Source: JABWBD01 sp040768665 (GTDB lineage Bacteria; Planctomycetota; Planctomycetia; Pirellulales; Thermoguttaceae). Taken from it: a stretch of 64,000 bases of DNA. This document shows, piece by piece, positions 36,132 to 44,975 of the stretch (its first letter is position 1; the number at the start of each line of letters is the position of its first letter). The DNA lies in contig JAXGMN010000010.1 in NCBI GenBank assembly GCA_040768665.1, positions 62,001 to 126,000 of the forward strand, in the 5' to 3' direction. The translations under genes and the position numbers were made by a program. Under the pieces are notes generated by a model. That model was given only the letters and a program-made list of their open reading frames with translations. It did not search any database and was not told the DNA's origin.

Positions 36132-37913
36132 TCAGGCAGAGCGGGAGCCGTTGCGTCGGTCGGCTCGTCGGGCGGCACGGTGGGCCGAGCGGTCACGCCG
36201 CTCCTCGACGCGATAGGTGCGGATCGCTTCCGGATGGGAGGCAGCCCAGTTCCACGGAAGCAACCGCTCGTAGTCGGTGCTGCCCGCGAGCAGTTGGTCC
36301 AGAACGTCTTTGACGTAGAGCCAGACGTCCAGGTCATTGCGCAGTGCACTGCTGGTTAGCGTCAGGAAGCCGGCGTTCCGTTCGCCGCCAACGACACTGC
36401 CGGCAAAGAGCCAGTTCTTGCGGCCCAGCGCAACCTGCTTCATCAGTTGTTCGGTTTCATTGTTGTCCATCGGCAGCCGCGGGTCGTTCAAGTAACGTCG
36501 CAGCTCGACGAAATGGTTGCGCACGTACTGCAAGGCCTTGGCGGAGTCGCTCTTCGGCAAGATCACGTTCGTCGTCCGCTCCTTCACTTCCTCCAGCCAG
36601 CTCTCGATGGTATCCCAGATCGGTTTCGCTTCGCTTTGGCGCAAGGCCAGACGCTCCTCGAGCGACAACGCCTTGCCGCGGTCTTCAATGTCGTACAACT
36701 GCTGATACCAACGCAGCCACTGTTTCCGATCCTCGGGATAGGCGGTCGAGGACTCGAACTTTCGCCGCGCATGCGAATTGCACGCCGCACGCTCAATGCG
36801 TCCCTCCGACGAGACGGCAATCGCCTCGAATCCATGCCAGCAGTCACCTAACAACTTCCCTTCGTAGTCCGCAAAGAACAGCTCCGGACCGTCCCGATGC
36901 CGGCTGACCGTGAAGTCGAACACGTTCAGCTTGATGTCCATTCCGCGGTAAGCCCACATCTTCGCGTTGATGCTGGGCAGCTTCTTGTCCAGCGCTTCCT
37001 GAAACACTTCCTGCATCCGTCGCTGCTTCGGATCGCTCAGGTCAAACGCGGGAAGCACCTTCGGGTACAAGAGCGTCACGCCGGTGTCATCACAGCCGAT
37101 GATGCCGTCCGTTTGCACTACGCTCTTGAAGAAGCCCAGCAACGGCTGAACGATCGCGAACACGTTGGCGAGGATATTGCACTGGGTGCTGCGCGACGGC
37201 ACCCAGCCGCAACCACCGAAGTAGTCCTGCAGCCGGTACAGCGGCAGATGATAGCTGTACTTGCCGGTGAGGATCTCGGCCGCCACGCTCGAGTCGTACT
37301 TGTTGCCTTCCACAATGCCCGCCGGCCGCTCCGGCGAAGCAATCCCACACTGCGACTCGCTCTCGCAGGCAAACTTCGGATACTTCGTCACGCGCACCTT
37401 CAGGTTGGGACGCCCGAACTCCAGCGTCTCGGTGATATCCCACATCGACTCGGGCAACAGCGTCCGCTCGCCATGCGTCGGGCAGATCCTCTGCTGGTCG
37501 GTCACTTCCGCCGTCACTTCATAGCGGGGAAGATGAGCCGGCAGGCTTTCGTCACGCTTGCGACGGCGCCGGCGGCGCTGGTGCTCGGGAATCGTCTGCT
37601 TGAGATCTTCCACGGCATCGGCGAGTCCTTCTGCCGCATCGGCCGCCTCGGGCGTGTTGCCGAAATCCAGACGGAGCTGATCGGGGTTATCCAGATAACG
37701 TTCGCTCCGGTTGCGAAACCGCTGCTCGATCAGCTTCTCGAAAGCCAGCTTGTACTCGTCACGCTCCTGCTCGAGCTTTGCGATCGTCTGGTCCTTCTCT
37801 TGCAGCGCGATGTCTTGTTGCCGCAGTTGCTCACGTTGCGATGCCAGATCCGCGTCCTTCTCTTGGATCGCGGCTGCCAGTTCTTGCTGTGATCGTGAGT
37901 GCCACTGCGTCAT
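36132..37913 (-). CDS. tnpC: IS66 transposase TnpC
   Basis: TnpC is the DDE transposase of IS66 elements. From ATG 37913 it has 593 residues: a coiled-coil leucine-zipper start (LAAAIQEKDADLASQREQLRQQ), the N-terminal zinc-finger-like region (RICPTHGERTLLPE), then the catalytic core. IIGCDDTGVTLL supplies the first acidic residue, ACNSHARRKFE lies near the second, and PMDNNETEQLMKQVALGRKNWLFAGS holds the DxNxxER-type third. Upstream ATG at 37940 is an alternative start. The frame is uninterrupted, so the element may still be active if TnpA and TnpB work. Confidence 0.95.
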   Translation of the reverse strand: MTQWHSRSQQELAAAIQEKDADLASQREQLRQQDIALQEKDQTIAKLEQERDEYKLAFEKLIEQRFRNRSERYLDNPDQLRLDFGNTPEAADAAEGLADAVEDLKQTIPEHQRRRRRRKRDESLPAHLPRYEVTAEVTDQQRICPTHGERTLLPESMWDITETLEFGRPNLKVRVTKYPKFACESESQCGIASPERPAGIVEGNKYDSSVAAEILTGKYSYHLPLYRLQDYFGGCGWVPSRSTQCNILANVFAIVQPLLGFFKSVVQTDGIIGCDDTGVTLLYPKVLPAFDLSDPKQRRMQEVFQEALDKKLPSINAKMWAYRGMDIKLNVFDFTVSRHRDGPELFFADYEGKLLGDCWHGFEAIAVSSEGRIERAACNSHARRKFESSTAYPEDRKQWLRWYQQLYDIEDRGKALSLEERLALRQSEAKPIWDTIESWLEEVKERTTNVILPKSDSAKALQYVRNHFVELRRYLNDPRLPMDNNETEQLMKQVALGRKNWLFAGSVVGGERNAGFLTLTSSALRNDLDVWLYVKDVLDQLLAGSTDYERLLPWNWAASHPEAIRTYRVEERRDRSAHRAARRADRRNGSRSA

Positions 37914-38040
37914 GCTGATAGTGTAGCAATTTCTTTCCATCGCGCAAGGCCAAATCGCGTGCGCGCAGAAAAAAACAAACACGATTTCGCCGCGCGACGA
38001 AACCGTGTTTGCTGAGGAAGTCTTCGGGCCAAGAAAGCTC

Positions 38041-38412
38041 TTAAGCCGCTCGTCCGGATCCGCGGGACGAATACCGCTTTCGCCGACGATGAGCCGCTGC
38101 CAGCGACACACCAGACAGCAGCATCGCCAGTTGCGTACCATCGATGATCAGGCAGTGGGATTCGTCGGGTCCTTGGACTTCTTCGAAGGTGCCGGCCTCC
38201 AGCAGTCGGTAGTACAACCAGAACCCGCCACCGTCGAAGTGCAGGATCTTCATCCGGTCGCGACGGCGATTGATGAAGACGTACAGGCTGCCGTCGGTGG
38301 GATCTTCGCCAAACTCGCTGCGGACGATCCCGCTAAGGCCATCGATCCCCTTGCGCATATCGGCCACGGGCGTATAGATGTAAATCTTCGTTGGCGTGGT
38401 GAGGTTCAACAT
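38041..38412 (-). CDS. tnpB: IS66 accessory protein TnpB (Orf2)
   Basis: This 123-residue protein has the IS66 Orf2 signature: IYTPVADMRKGIDGLSGIV, YVFINRRRDRMKILHFDGGGFWLYYRLLEAG. Function is required for transposition but its biochemistry is unclear. ATG 38412 overlaps the end of tnpA (stop at 38406) by 7 bp, so translational coupling is likely. The longer frame up to 38664 reads across tnpA and is not used. Confidence 0.94.
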   Translation of the reverse strand: MLNLTTPTKIYIYTPVADMRKGIDGLSGIVRSEFGEDPTDGSLYVFINRRRDRMKILHFDGGGFWLYYRLLEAGTFEEVQGPDESHCLIIDGTQLAMLLSGVSLAAAHRRRKRYSSRGSGRAA

Positions 38413-38792
38413 CCCTTCCCTCCCGCGCCCGTCTGGTGATCGAGCAGTTGTTTCACAACCTGCTCGATCACGACCAGGTCGTTTCTCATCTCGATCTCCG
38501 CGCCACTTGGCAACCGAACTTTCACGCATGCCGCGTTTGCCGGTGGCGTTACCACCACCGATCGGAAGCCGGTCAAGGAAACCGCGGCTGGCCCGAAGCG
38601 CGGACGCCGCTTCACGCTTTGGCGACGTCGTTGGTCGCCACTGCCCGGAAGCCTCCGCTTCCAATAGTAGAACGACGCCTCAGACACCGCCTCAGCCCGG
38701 CAGAAGTCGCCAATCGTCTGAGATGATTTCCTGAATCGCCGGAAGCGGTCGCTCCATTCTCGCAGCTTGGCGGGATCGGATCTGCGTGCCAT
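38406..38792 (-). CDS. tnpA: IS66 accessory protein TnpA (Orf1)
   Basis: This 128-residue first gene of the element has a helix-turn-helix-like N-terminus (WSDRFRRFRKSSQTIGDFCRAEAVSEASFYYWKRRL) and a C-terminal part VKVRLPSGAEIEMRNDLVVIEQVVKQLL, as in IS66 Orf1 proteins that resemble Xre-type repressors. It lies 80 bp inside the right terminal repeat. Its stop overlaps the tnpB start. Confidence 0.92.
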   Translation of the reverse strand: MARRSDPAKLREWSDRFRRFRKSSQTIGDFCRAEAVSEASFYYWKRRLPGSGDQRRRQSVKRRPRFGPAAVSLTGFRSVVVTPPANAACVKVRLPSGAEIEMRNDLVVIEQVVKQLLDHQTGAGGKGC

Positions 38793-38872
38793 GGTCTAGC
38801 TCCTTTCTGTAGGGGTTCTGGAAAACCCTCAGAATAAGCCAGACGTCAACAATGGTTCTGGTGCACGCTTAC

Positions 38873-39435
38873 CCCGCAACAGCGTACTCAGGGCGGGAAA
38901 AGGTTCCAGCAACCGTTGAACCGTTCAGTTCAATTGTCCCAGGACGAGTTCGCGAATTGGAGTCCGCAAATTGCGATATCCAATCCCGGCGCCAAGATGG
39001 GGCTGCGGCGAAGACCCTATGCGTTTATGGCTCGTGTCTGGTCGAGCAGCTTTCTCTCGATCTGAAAGCCAGATTCGGCCGCGGATTCGGGGTGGTCAAC
39101 GTTACGCAAATGCGACGATTCTATCTCGCCTGATTGCGCAGACAGTGTCTGCGCAATCAGGCGAGCTTTGGACGCCTTTCCTCCCTGGTTACATTACGTC
39201 AAACTTGTTGCGGTCCAAGATCCCGAAGCACGATTGCTGGACGCAGGCGTATGGGGAGGAGGGGATGTGAGAGTGGTTGTTGGGGCAGCGGAGGTATGGG
39301 GCGAAGGTCGGCGCGCCAGCGGGAAGAGGGTAGTTAAGAGGTTCGTGTTACGACATTTCTCGCCGCCGCGCCGCCACGGCTGCGAGCACACAGAACTGAT
39401 CGGGCGCTTTGGAACACGCTCTGCCAAAGCCAACA
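38873..39435. other. Stretch right of IS66, no supported gene
   Basis: Two short frames run out of the IS (one at 38852-39133), but neither resembles a known family nor restores the GHKL ATPase body expected if the insertion had been clean. The strong palindrome at 39125-39165 lies here. Confidence 0.45.
39125..39165. repeat. Perfect 41-bp palindrome
   Basis: CTCGCCTGATTGCGCAGACA and TGTCTGCGCAATCAGGCGAG are exact inverse complements around a single G. No T-run follows. Such a stem is far longer than a usual terminator and could form a cruciform. It lies in gene-free DNA between IS66 and the cytochrome gene. Confidence 0.9.
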
Positions 39436-40047
39436 TCAGCCCGGCTGCCCGGTAGCAGACGGCTTCAGAAGCATCTTGATCGGGGCCCCGTGAATCGCAT
39501 GGCAGGTACGGCATGCCTGGCGCGGCTGTACTTGATGCGATTCGATCGCCCGCATCTCCGACGCTTCGTGACATTTCATGCAGATGTCGTCGGTGGGCAG
39601 TCCCGTCACGCGCGTCACGTCGCCTTCCAACTGAACGACGTGGCAGGCCCCGCAACGGCGGTCGTCTGGCTCGAGGTCATGAAAGCGGTAGATCTTCCAG
39701 TCTCGCGGACCGTCGTGTTCCATTTCGTTGAGCGCCACAACGAACTGCGACCGCTGATCGCCCACGCGCAGCTCGTGCATACCGGGGTCCAGCCACACGT
39801 GCGCGACGCACAACGGACTGGCAAATGGTTCACACTGGCACGGCTTCCCGTCCAGTTCGATTCTCCCGTGGGGCGACTCCGCGATGATATCAAGGTTTCC
39901 CGACAGCAACACCGCCTCGTCCGGCGGCGAGATGATCCTCGCTTTCTTCGGCCCCTCCGGCTTCCCCGCCCAAACGTAACCGATCATCACCCACAGCAGG
40001 AGAGATCCGCCCACGAGGGCCCATTTCCGGCGACTTTGATCGAGCAT
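39436..40047 (-). CDS. Triheme c-type cytochrome, membrane-anchored or exported
   Basis: The 203-residue protein has an N-terminal hydrophobic segment (WALVGGSLLLWVMIGYVW, about residues 9-26) that exports or anchors it. Three heme-binding CxxCH motifs lie in the last third: CGACH (132-136), CMKCH (156-160) and CRTCH (179-183). A beta-rich stretch with a CQC pair (residues 70-72) precedes them. This matches the doubled-CXXCH-type cytochromes that pass electrons in the periplasm. It is third in a minus-strand series after the Hint and DUF4159 genes, 97 bp from the latter. Its redox partner is not visible. Confidence 0.88.
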   Translation of the reverse strand: MLDQSRRKWALVGGSLLLWVMIGYVWAGKPEGPKKARIISPPDEAVLLSGNLDIIAESPHGRIELDGKPCQCEPFASPLCVAHVWLDPGMHELRVGDQRSQFVVALNEMEHDGPRDWKIYRFHDLEPDDRRCGACHVVQLEGDVTRVTGLPTDDICMKCHEASEMRAIESHQVQPRQACRTCHAIHGAPIKMLLKPSATGQPG

Positions 40048-40144
40048 GATCGTCGCTCCCGAACCAATGAATTCTCCTTGCGACTGTAACGGCTCGGTCT
40101 GGGCAAGGCAAGTCGCAGAGCAGAGACAGTGCGATCCGCCGGCA

Positions 40145-42535
40145 TTACCGCTGAAGCGAGTAAAGCAATACGTTCAGGCCGATCTTCGCCGCATCGTCCG
40201 CGAGGTAGCCTTGACAATCGGTCGACTTCCCGTTGTCCAAGGCACAGCTCAGGTCGTACGGGGAGAAGATCACGCTATGGCGGCCGTCGATCGTCATCGA
40301 CTCGAGTTCGGGGGCGACACTTCGCAGGATCTCGCGAGGAGGCGCGTTGCCCCCGGGCCGCTCCCAATCGCGCCGATTGACCGTCGGCAGGTCGAACCCG
40401 CCGTAAACCGTGGTCAGGAGGGGATCGTCGGCCGGGATTGGTTCGAGCGATCGCCCGGGAAAAATCGTGGCGATCTCTTTGCGAAACGAGACGGTAAAGG
40501 TGGGGCTCGAGCAGATCGAATCGGCAAAGAGGATGCCGCCCCGTTTCAGATAGAGCTTCAACCGGGACCGCTCCAGGTCGGTAAGCCGGAAGGCGGTTCG
40601 CCCGTGCATGAAGATCAAATGGTAGTCGAACAACTCGTCATCGACGAGCGCGACGCGTCGCTCCTCGGGAACGAGATGAAGCCCCAGTTCCTTGGTCCCC
40701 GCCTCGAGCAGGTTGACCAGCGCTCGAGGAGCCGCGCTGCAACCGCCGGGGTGGCGAACGTTCGCGACGTAGATTTGCCCGCGGCGCGGAGTGGTGTCTG
40801 GAATCCGCTGCTGGATAAAGGATGGAATCTCGTCTTTGTGCTTCACTTGCCGGTCGGTGGCGTAGGACATGAGGTTCAGGCCGATGGCCAACGCGGCGTC
40901 GATCTTCGCTTGCACCGGCTTGCTGGTCTCGCGGTCACGACCGGGGTGAGACAGCTCCCAGAGGCAGGAGAGCGACGTGTACGCATGCCCCTTCACATCC
41001 ACGGGGCTATAGACCACGCTCGTGCGGCATCCGAATTCGATTCCGTACAGCGGCCGGATATGCTCGGGGGGGATCCGCTCTTCGGCCCTCCAGATCGGGT
41101 GTTCCGGCGGCAGAAGGTGGAGCTCGTATTCCGGTTCCGGGAAGGCCAACTTCATCAGTTGCCGAAAACCCAGGTCGAACGCGGCACCCCCGCAGTACGC
41201 CTCGGCCAGGAGGAAACCGCCGCGATCGAGGTAATCGCGCAGCCGGCGAGCCAATTCGTCTTGTGCCGGTCGGCCCGAAGGGAGTGGGCTGTTCTTTCCG
41301 CAGAGATACAGCACGGGCGACTGGACCAGGTCGTCGACCGTCGCGGCGTCCAGGTCGAACACTTGCCAGGTCAGCTCCCGCTTCCATTTCGACTCGACGT
41401 GGCGGGTGAGATACGCGACGTCGCTGCGGTGATGGTTCCAGTCGACGTTGTCACCGTGTTTCAGCTTGGCCAAAAGGACGGGGCGGCGGCCTTTGGAGAG
41501 GAAGAGCAACGCGAAACAGGTGGCGATCAGGTCGTCGCTTTCATCGGGTCGACGGAGGAAGACAGGTGCCGGGCGGGCTTCAGGGTCGGGGGCCAGTTTC
41601 CAGGTGTCGGCCAGATCGCCTTTCAAAGCGAGCAGGTGATCGGCGCCTTCGCGGTACCAATCGTGCTGCCCGATGAATCGCCGAGCGGTGAGCCTGCCGA
41701 CGCGCTCCATGCCATACAGATAGTAGAGCAGCCACAATTGGGGCGGCTCCCGTCCCGGGTTCCGTTGGACGGAGAAGTGCTGAGTCAGCCAGCCTACGCC
41801 CCGCTCGACGGCGTCGGCCTCGGGACCGCGCGACTCGCAGCACTCGATCCGGTTGCCGACCGCCCTGGCGTCGCCCCGATCCAACACCCCGGAAGCAATG
41901 ATCAGCGAGGCGATGCCGGCGCAGGTCATGCTACCGGTGCCTGGCGCACCTTTGTAATAGCCCCAGGAGCCGTCCGGATTCTGGCAATCCTCCCAGTAAG
42001 TCTTGGCCAGTTGCCAGGTTCGCCGGTCGGCTTCGACGCCGATCCGTTCCGCCTCGTGCAGGGCCAGCAACGCGAACTGCGAATTCGAATTGTCGCCGAG
42101 GCCGGCGGGATAGGCCCAGGCGCCGCGGCGAGCAGCGTGGACGATCTGCGTTTTCTCGAGCGCCCTGACGTTGCGGCGGATCAGTTCTTTGCTCCGCTCC
42201 GGTTCCGCCAGTGCAAAGACCATCGTCTGAAGCGCCGTGACATACGTCCGATCGGGCAGCAGCCGGCGAAGGTAGTCGAGCGATTTGCGAACGTTCGGAT
42301 CTTCGGGCTTCGCGCCGCAGTTCAACAGCGTCAGGGTGGCCAGCGCCGTACTGCCGCCGTCGAACCCCGGACGCTCCGGCCACGAGCCGTCGCTCTCTTG
42401 TTGCGACTCGATATACCGGCCCCCGCGCTCGATCGCTCGGCGGACCTGATCGGCCGATACCCCGGCGCCGGCTGGCGAAAGGCGCGGCCCCGCCAGAATG
42501 CCAAGAACGATCAACCCGATCAAGCCTCGTCGCAT
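40145..42535 (-). CDS. Exported prenyltransferase-repeat protein with two DUF4159 domains (copy 2)
   Basis: At 796 residues, this paralogue of the protein at 13228-15576 keeps the same layout: signal peptide (MRRGLIGLIVLGILAGPRL), squalene-cyclase-like toroid repeats (about 30-350, e.g. YWEDCQNPDGSWGYYKG), then two DUF4159 domains. Identical blocks include VQSPVLYLCGKNSPLP and IEFGCRTSVVY. The second domain contains LIFMHGRTAFRLTDLERSRL and ends NVLLYSLQR. Here the context differs: no moxR cluster, but a Hint-domain protein 82 bp upstream and a triheme cytochrome 97 bp downstream. ATG 42535 is preceded by AAAGG. Function unknown; presumably periplasmic. Confidence 0.9.
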   Translation of the reverse strand: MRRGLIGLIVLGILAGPRLSPAGAGVSADQVRRAIERGGRYIESQQESDGSWPERPGFDGGSTALATLTLLNCGAKPEDPNVRKSLDYLRRLLPDRTYVTALQTMVFALAEPERSKELIRRNVRALEKTQIVHAARRGAWAYPAGLGDNSNSQFALLALHEAERIGVEADRRTWQLAKTYWEDCQNPDGSWGYYKGAPGTGSMTCAGIASLIIASGVLDRGDARAVGNRIECCESRGPEADAVERGVGWLTQHFSVQRNPGREPPQLWLLYYLYGMERVGRLTARRFIGQHDWYREGADHLLALKGDLADTWKLAPDPEARPAPVFLRRPDESDDLIATCFALLFLSKGRRPVLLAKLKHGDNVDWNHHRSDVAYLTRHVESKWKRELTWQVFDLDAATVDDLVQSPVLYLCGKNSPLPSGRPAQDELARRLRDYLDRGGFLLAEAYCGGAAFDLGFRQLMKLAFPEPEYELHLLPPEHPIWRAEERIPPEHIRPLYGIEFGCRTSVVYSPVDVKGHAYTSLSCLWELSHPGRDRETSKPVQAKIDAALAIGLNLMSYATDRQVKHKDEIPSFIQQRIPDTTPRRGQIYVANVRHPGGCSAAPRALVNLLEAGTKELGLHLVPEERRVALVDDELFDYHLIFMHGRTAFRLTDLERSRLKLYLKRGGILFADSICSSPTFTVSFRKEIATIFPGRSLEPIPADDPLLTTVYGGFDLPTVNRRDWERPGGNAPPREILRSVAPELESMTIDGRHSVIFSPYDLSCALDNGKSTDCQGYLADDAAKIGLNVLLYSLQR

Positions 42536-42617
42536 CGATTCGACCTTTCGTCAGCCCCGGAGGTGATTTCGATCGAACCGGCCGGCGGATTGTTCACCGC
42601 ACCGTCTCCGATTACGG

Positions 42618-44435
42618 CTAGGGTGCCAACAGACCTGGCACCAAGGCATCCGTGGGCTGCTCCGGCGTGTTATCGTGAACCAGCAGCCCCGACTCGCCGA
42701 CGAAATACGTACCGAAATCGGCGACGACCAGGTTGTGGGAAAAGTCGTACCATGCCTTGTCCGGCGCGACGGTTTCCACCTTCTCGACCGGCACCGCCCC
42801 GGAGAAGCTATGCAGCGGCGTGCCCGCCTTGAGTTCCTTGGCCATCTGCCAGCCCCGGCCGCTCGCCCAGAACGGATGCCCACCGGTGGCGTCAATGGCC
42901 TCGTCGGGCAGCGAGATGCGGATTCTCTCCGTCGGCCTGCGTAGCGTGGTCTCAAGAACCGGTTTGTAGGCCAACTCGCCCGTGCTGGGATCCTGCGAGA
43001 GCACCTCGTCGCCGACATGGATCTCCTCGATCGGCATCATCCCGGCGAGAGTTCGGACTTGCGTCCCTTTGGCGAAGCAGGAGGCGGTGAGACGCCAGGT
43101 ATAAGCGCGCGTTTCATAAACGGGCTTGCCCTGGTCGGCCGACTGGTAGAAAGGTTCGCCGGATAGGAGGACGGCGGGGTTCTCTGCCATTTCTCGCTCG
43201 GTGTGTTCGATCCACCAGTTCCACCAGCCCAAGGGATGTGCACCGAAGTCGAATCCCGTCACCTGTGCCAGCACGTGCCCGACACGGTGGTTCTTTACCG
43301 TCGTGACTGCATTCTGCGCCTCGACGTGTGCTTGTGCCGACGCAGCTCGCCGCGCGTACCAGATACGGAATAAGGGACTTGTTCGATGCGATACGGCACC
43401 GATGTGGGTCTCGTCCAACACCGATACCCAGTCCGCCTGAAGGCCTTCGCGATACAGCCGGCAACTGAGGTGACTGACCGGCCCCGCTTCCCACAGTCGA
43501 AATTCGGCCTCGATCGGCGTCGCCATTTCGGACAGCAGCATGGGAGCACAGGTGTTCATCGGCCGTGACTTGAGCGCCGAGGTCGCCGCGGAGCGGACTT
43601 CGTCCATGGGGTGAAAGACGGCGTGGCGGACCAGCGATTCGGTAGCGAATTGCCGGGAAATCCCACTCACGACCGCGATGACCTGGAGGCTTAGTGCCCG
43701 GTGCGTAGAGGCATCTTTCCCGCCGCGGCAACGGTCCTGGATTACCTGGTCTAAGGCGGCCATCTCGACTGGATCGGATATGCCGGACAGGTTCCGCTGG
43801 AGTTCTTCCCGCAGCACGGATTCCCCGGCAGAGACCATCCGGCACCACCGGGTGACGGTCGGCTCCCAGCGGCGCTTCGCGCTGAAAAACCGTTGCTTCG
43901 CCTCCTTGGCCTGTGCCACCTGCTCGCGCGTGAGCAATTGCCCCTCCCACCACGTCATCCCGAGGCCCTTCAGCGCCTCTTCGTGGTCCGGCCGGATCTT
44001 GAGCACCTGAATCCAATGGGCTCGGGCCTGCCCCGCAAGTCCGTTCTTCTGGCACCATCGCGCCAGCGCCAGCTCGCCAGCGGCATTTCCCGCGTGCGCA
44101 TTGCGGAGCTTGTCATATTCGGCTCGGCGGTTGTCCTGCGACCAACGTTGCTGCGCCTCGCCGAGCGAGATCCAATCGCCATCGATCCGCACGTATCCGG
44201 AATGCCATCGGGCAGGCGCATAGTCCGGGGCCAGCGAAACTGCTTTGCCCAAGAGCGAGTCGCGACCTTCCTTCAACTCGCGGCTGAATTCCGTTTTCAG
44301 CGCTGCCTGGACCAGTTCTCCGGCCACCGAATCGTCGGCCGCTGGTTTTGGGTCGGATCCTGCCGCGGGCCCAGTCCAGCCGGCCAAGAGGAGCAACGCT
44401 GCCGCTGAACAAGAAATGGAAAAGTGCCCGTTCAT
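42618..44435 (-). CDS. Exported repeat protein with C-terminal Hint domain
   Basis: A signal peptide (MNGHFSISCSAAALLLLAG) leads into a helical, TPR/HEAT-like body (about residues 35-440). At about residue 452 a Hint (hedgehog/intein) domain begins with the nucleophile in ASCFAKGTQVRT. It continues through GMMPIEEIHVGDEVLSQD, the THH-like TGGHPFWASGRGW block, and finishes with GTYFVGESGLLVHDN. That layout matches the pretoxin Hint of polymorphic toxins, where self-cleavage releases a toxin. Here only about 15 residues follow (TPEQPTDALVPGLLAP), too few for a toxin. ATG 44435 has AGGAGGT upstream. It may mediate self-processing or attachment of the exported protein. Confidence 0.87.
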   Translation of the reverse strand: MNGHFSISCSAAALLLLAGWTGPAAGSDPKPAADDSVAGELVQAALKTEFSRELKEGRDSLLGKAVSLAPDYAPARWHSGYVRIDGDWISLGEAQQRWSQDNRRAEYDKLRNAHAGNAAGELALARWCQKNGLAGQARAHWIQVLKIRPDHEEALKGLGMTWWEGQLLTREQVAQAKEAKQRFFSAKRRWEPTVTRWCRMVSAGESVLREELQRNLSGISDPVEMAALDQVIQDRCRGGKDASTHRALSLQVIAVVSGISRQFATESLVRHAVFHPMDEVRSAATSALKSRPMNTCAPMLLSEMATPIEAEFRLWEAGPVSHLSCRLYREGLQADWVSVLDETHIGAVSHRTSPLFRIWYARRAASAQAHVEAQNAVTTVKNHRVGHVLAQVTGFDFGAHPLGWWNWWIEHTEREMAENPAVLLSGEPFYQSADQGKPVYETRAYTWRLTASCFAKGTQVRTLAGMMPIEEIHVGDEVLSQDPSTGELAYKPVLETTLRRPTERIRISLPDEAIDATGGHPFWASGRGWQMAKELKAGTPLHSFSGAVPVEKVETVAPDKAWYDFSHNLVVADFGTYFVGESGLLVHDNTPEQPTDALVPGLLAP

Positions 44436-44975
44436 CACAGACCTCCTCCAATCCGGAGATTCTCGGTTCCGCCGAAACCCCTACTCGGTCCCCATGGCGA
44501 AGTCGACGAGGCGCCATGGTGAATTCAAGTGAATTCAAATCGGCCGGGGGTACGCATTGTACTCCATTCGAACCGATCCCATCAATACCCCATTAGAACG
44601 GTGGCTGGGTGGTCGCGTGCGGCGAACCGGACCGTCCTGGTTCCGTGCAATGACGCTCGTGGCGCCGGTTCGGACAAGACGGGGACCGGCTACGAGCCAA
44701 CTACTCGCAAAACACAAAGAACAGGCGTTTCCGCGAGGTGGTATCCCCGTTTTGCCAGAGTCTCTAAAATACTCAAACCGCAAACACCGCCATCGGGCCC
44801 ATCCCGGCGGGGCGATATTTGGTAACAACAAACGCCACAGGGGTGCGGTTGGTAGTTGCCAAACATCGCCCCACCGACGCGGGGTCGGCGGTGGCGTTTA
44901 CAGTTTAAGATGAATACTCTCCCGCGGTCTGGTGCGCCTTGGGGCGCTTGGGACTTTCGTTTCCGGAGGCAGATC
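44436..44975. other. Intergenic region between divergent Hint and alpha-barrel genes
   Basis: No gene is seen in these 540 bp. The two hairpins at 44785-44912 occupy the right third; promoters for both flanking genes must also be here. Confidence 0.5.
44785..44912. repeat. Two inverted copies of an AACATCGCCCCACCG hairpin
   Basis: Left copy (minus orientation, 44785-44826) reads CAAACACCGCCATCGGG...CCGGCGGGGCGATATTTG. Right copy (44869-44912) reads AAACATCGCCCCACCG...CGGCGGTGGCGTTT. Each folds into a GC-rich hairpin, and the pair is mutually inverted. A third copy lies at 52817-52857. All are outside intact genes. Confidence 0.75.

Larger units (their letters stand above)
36012..38872. mobile_element. 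IS66-family insertion sequence (2861 bp)
   Basis: The ends GTAAGCGTACACCAGAACCAT (left) and its inverse ATGGTTCTGGTGCACGCTTAC (right) form a 21-bp terminal repeat with one mismatch. The three genes tnpA, tnpB and tnpC read on the minus strand in the standard IS66 order. The 8 bp outside each end (CGAGATGC and CCCGCAAC) do not match, so the usual 8-bp target duplication is missing. That points to an adjacent deletion or recombination between two copies after insertion. Confidence 0.93.

Noticed and set aside
38852..39133. 93-codon plus-strand frame leaving IS66
   Set aside because: It starts inside the IS end and its sequence does not continue the GHKL ATPase or any other family.
40046..42832. 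928-codon plus-strand open frame
   Set aside because: It lies opposite the DUF4159 and Hint genes, whose motifs are unmistakable, and shows no motifs of its own.
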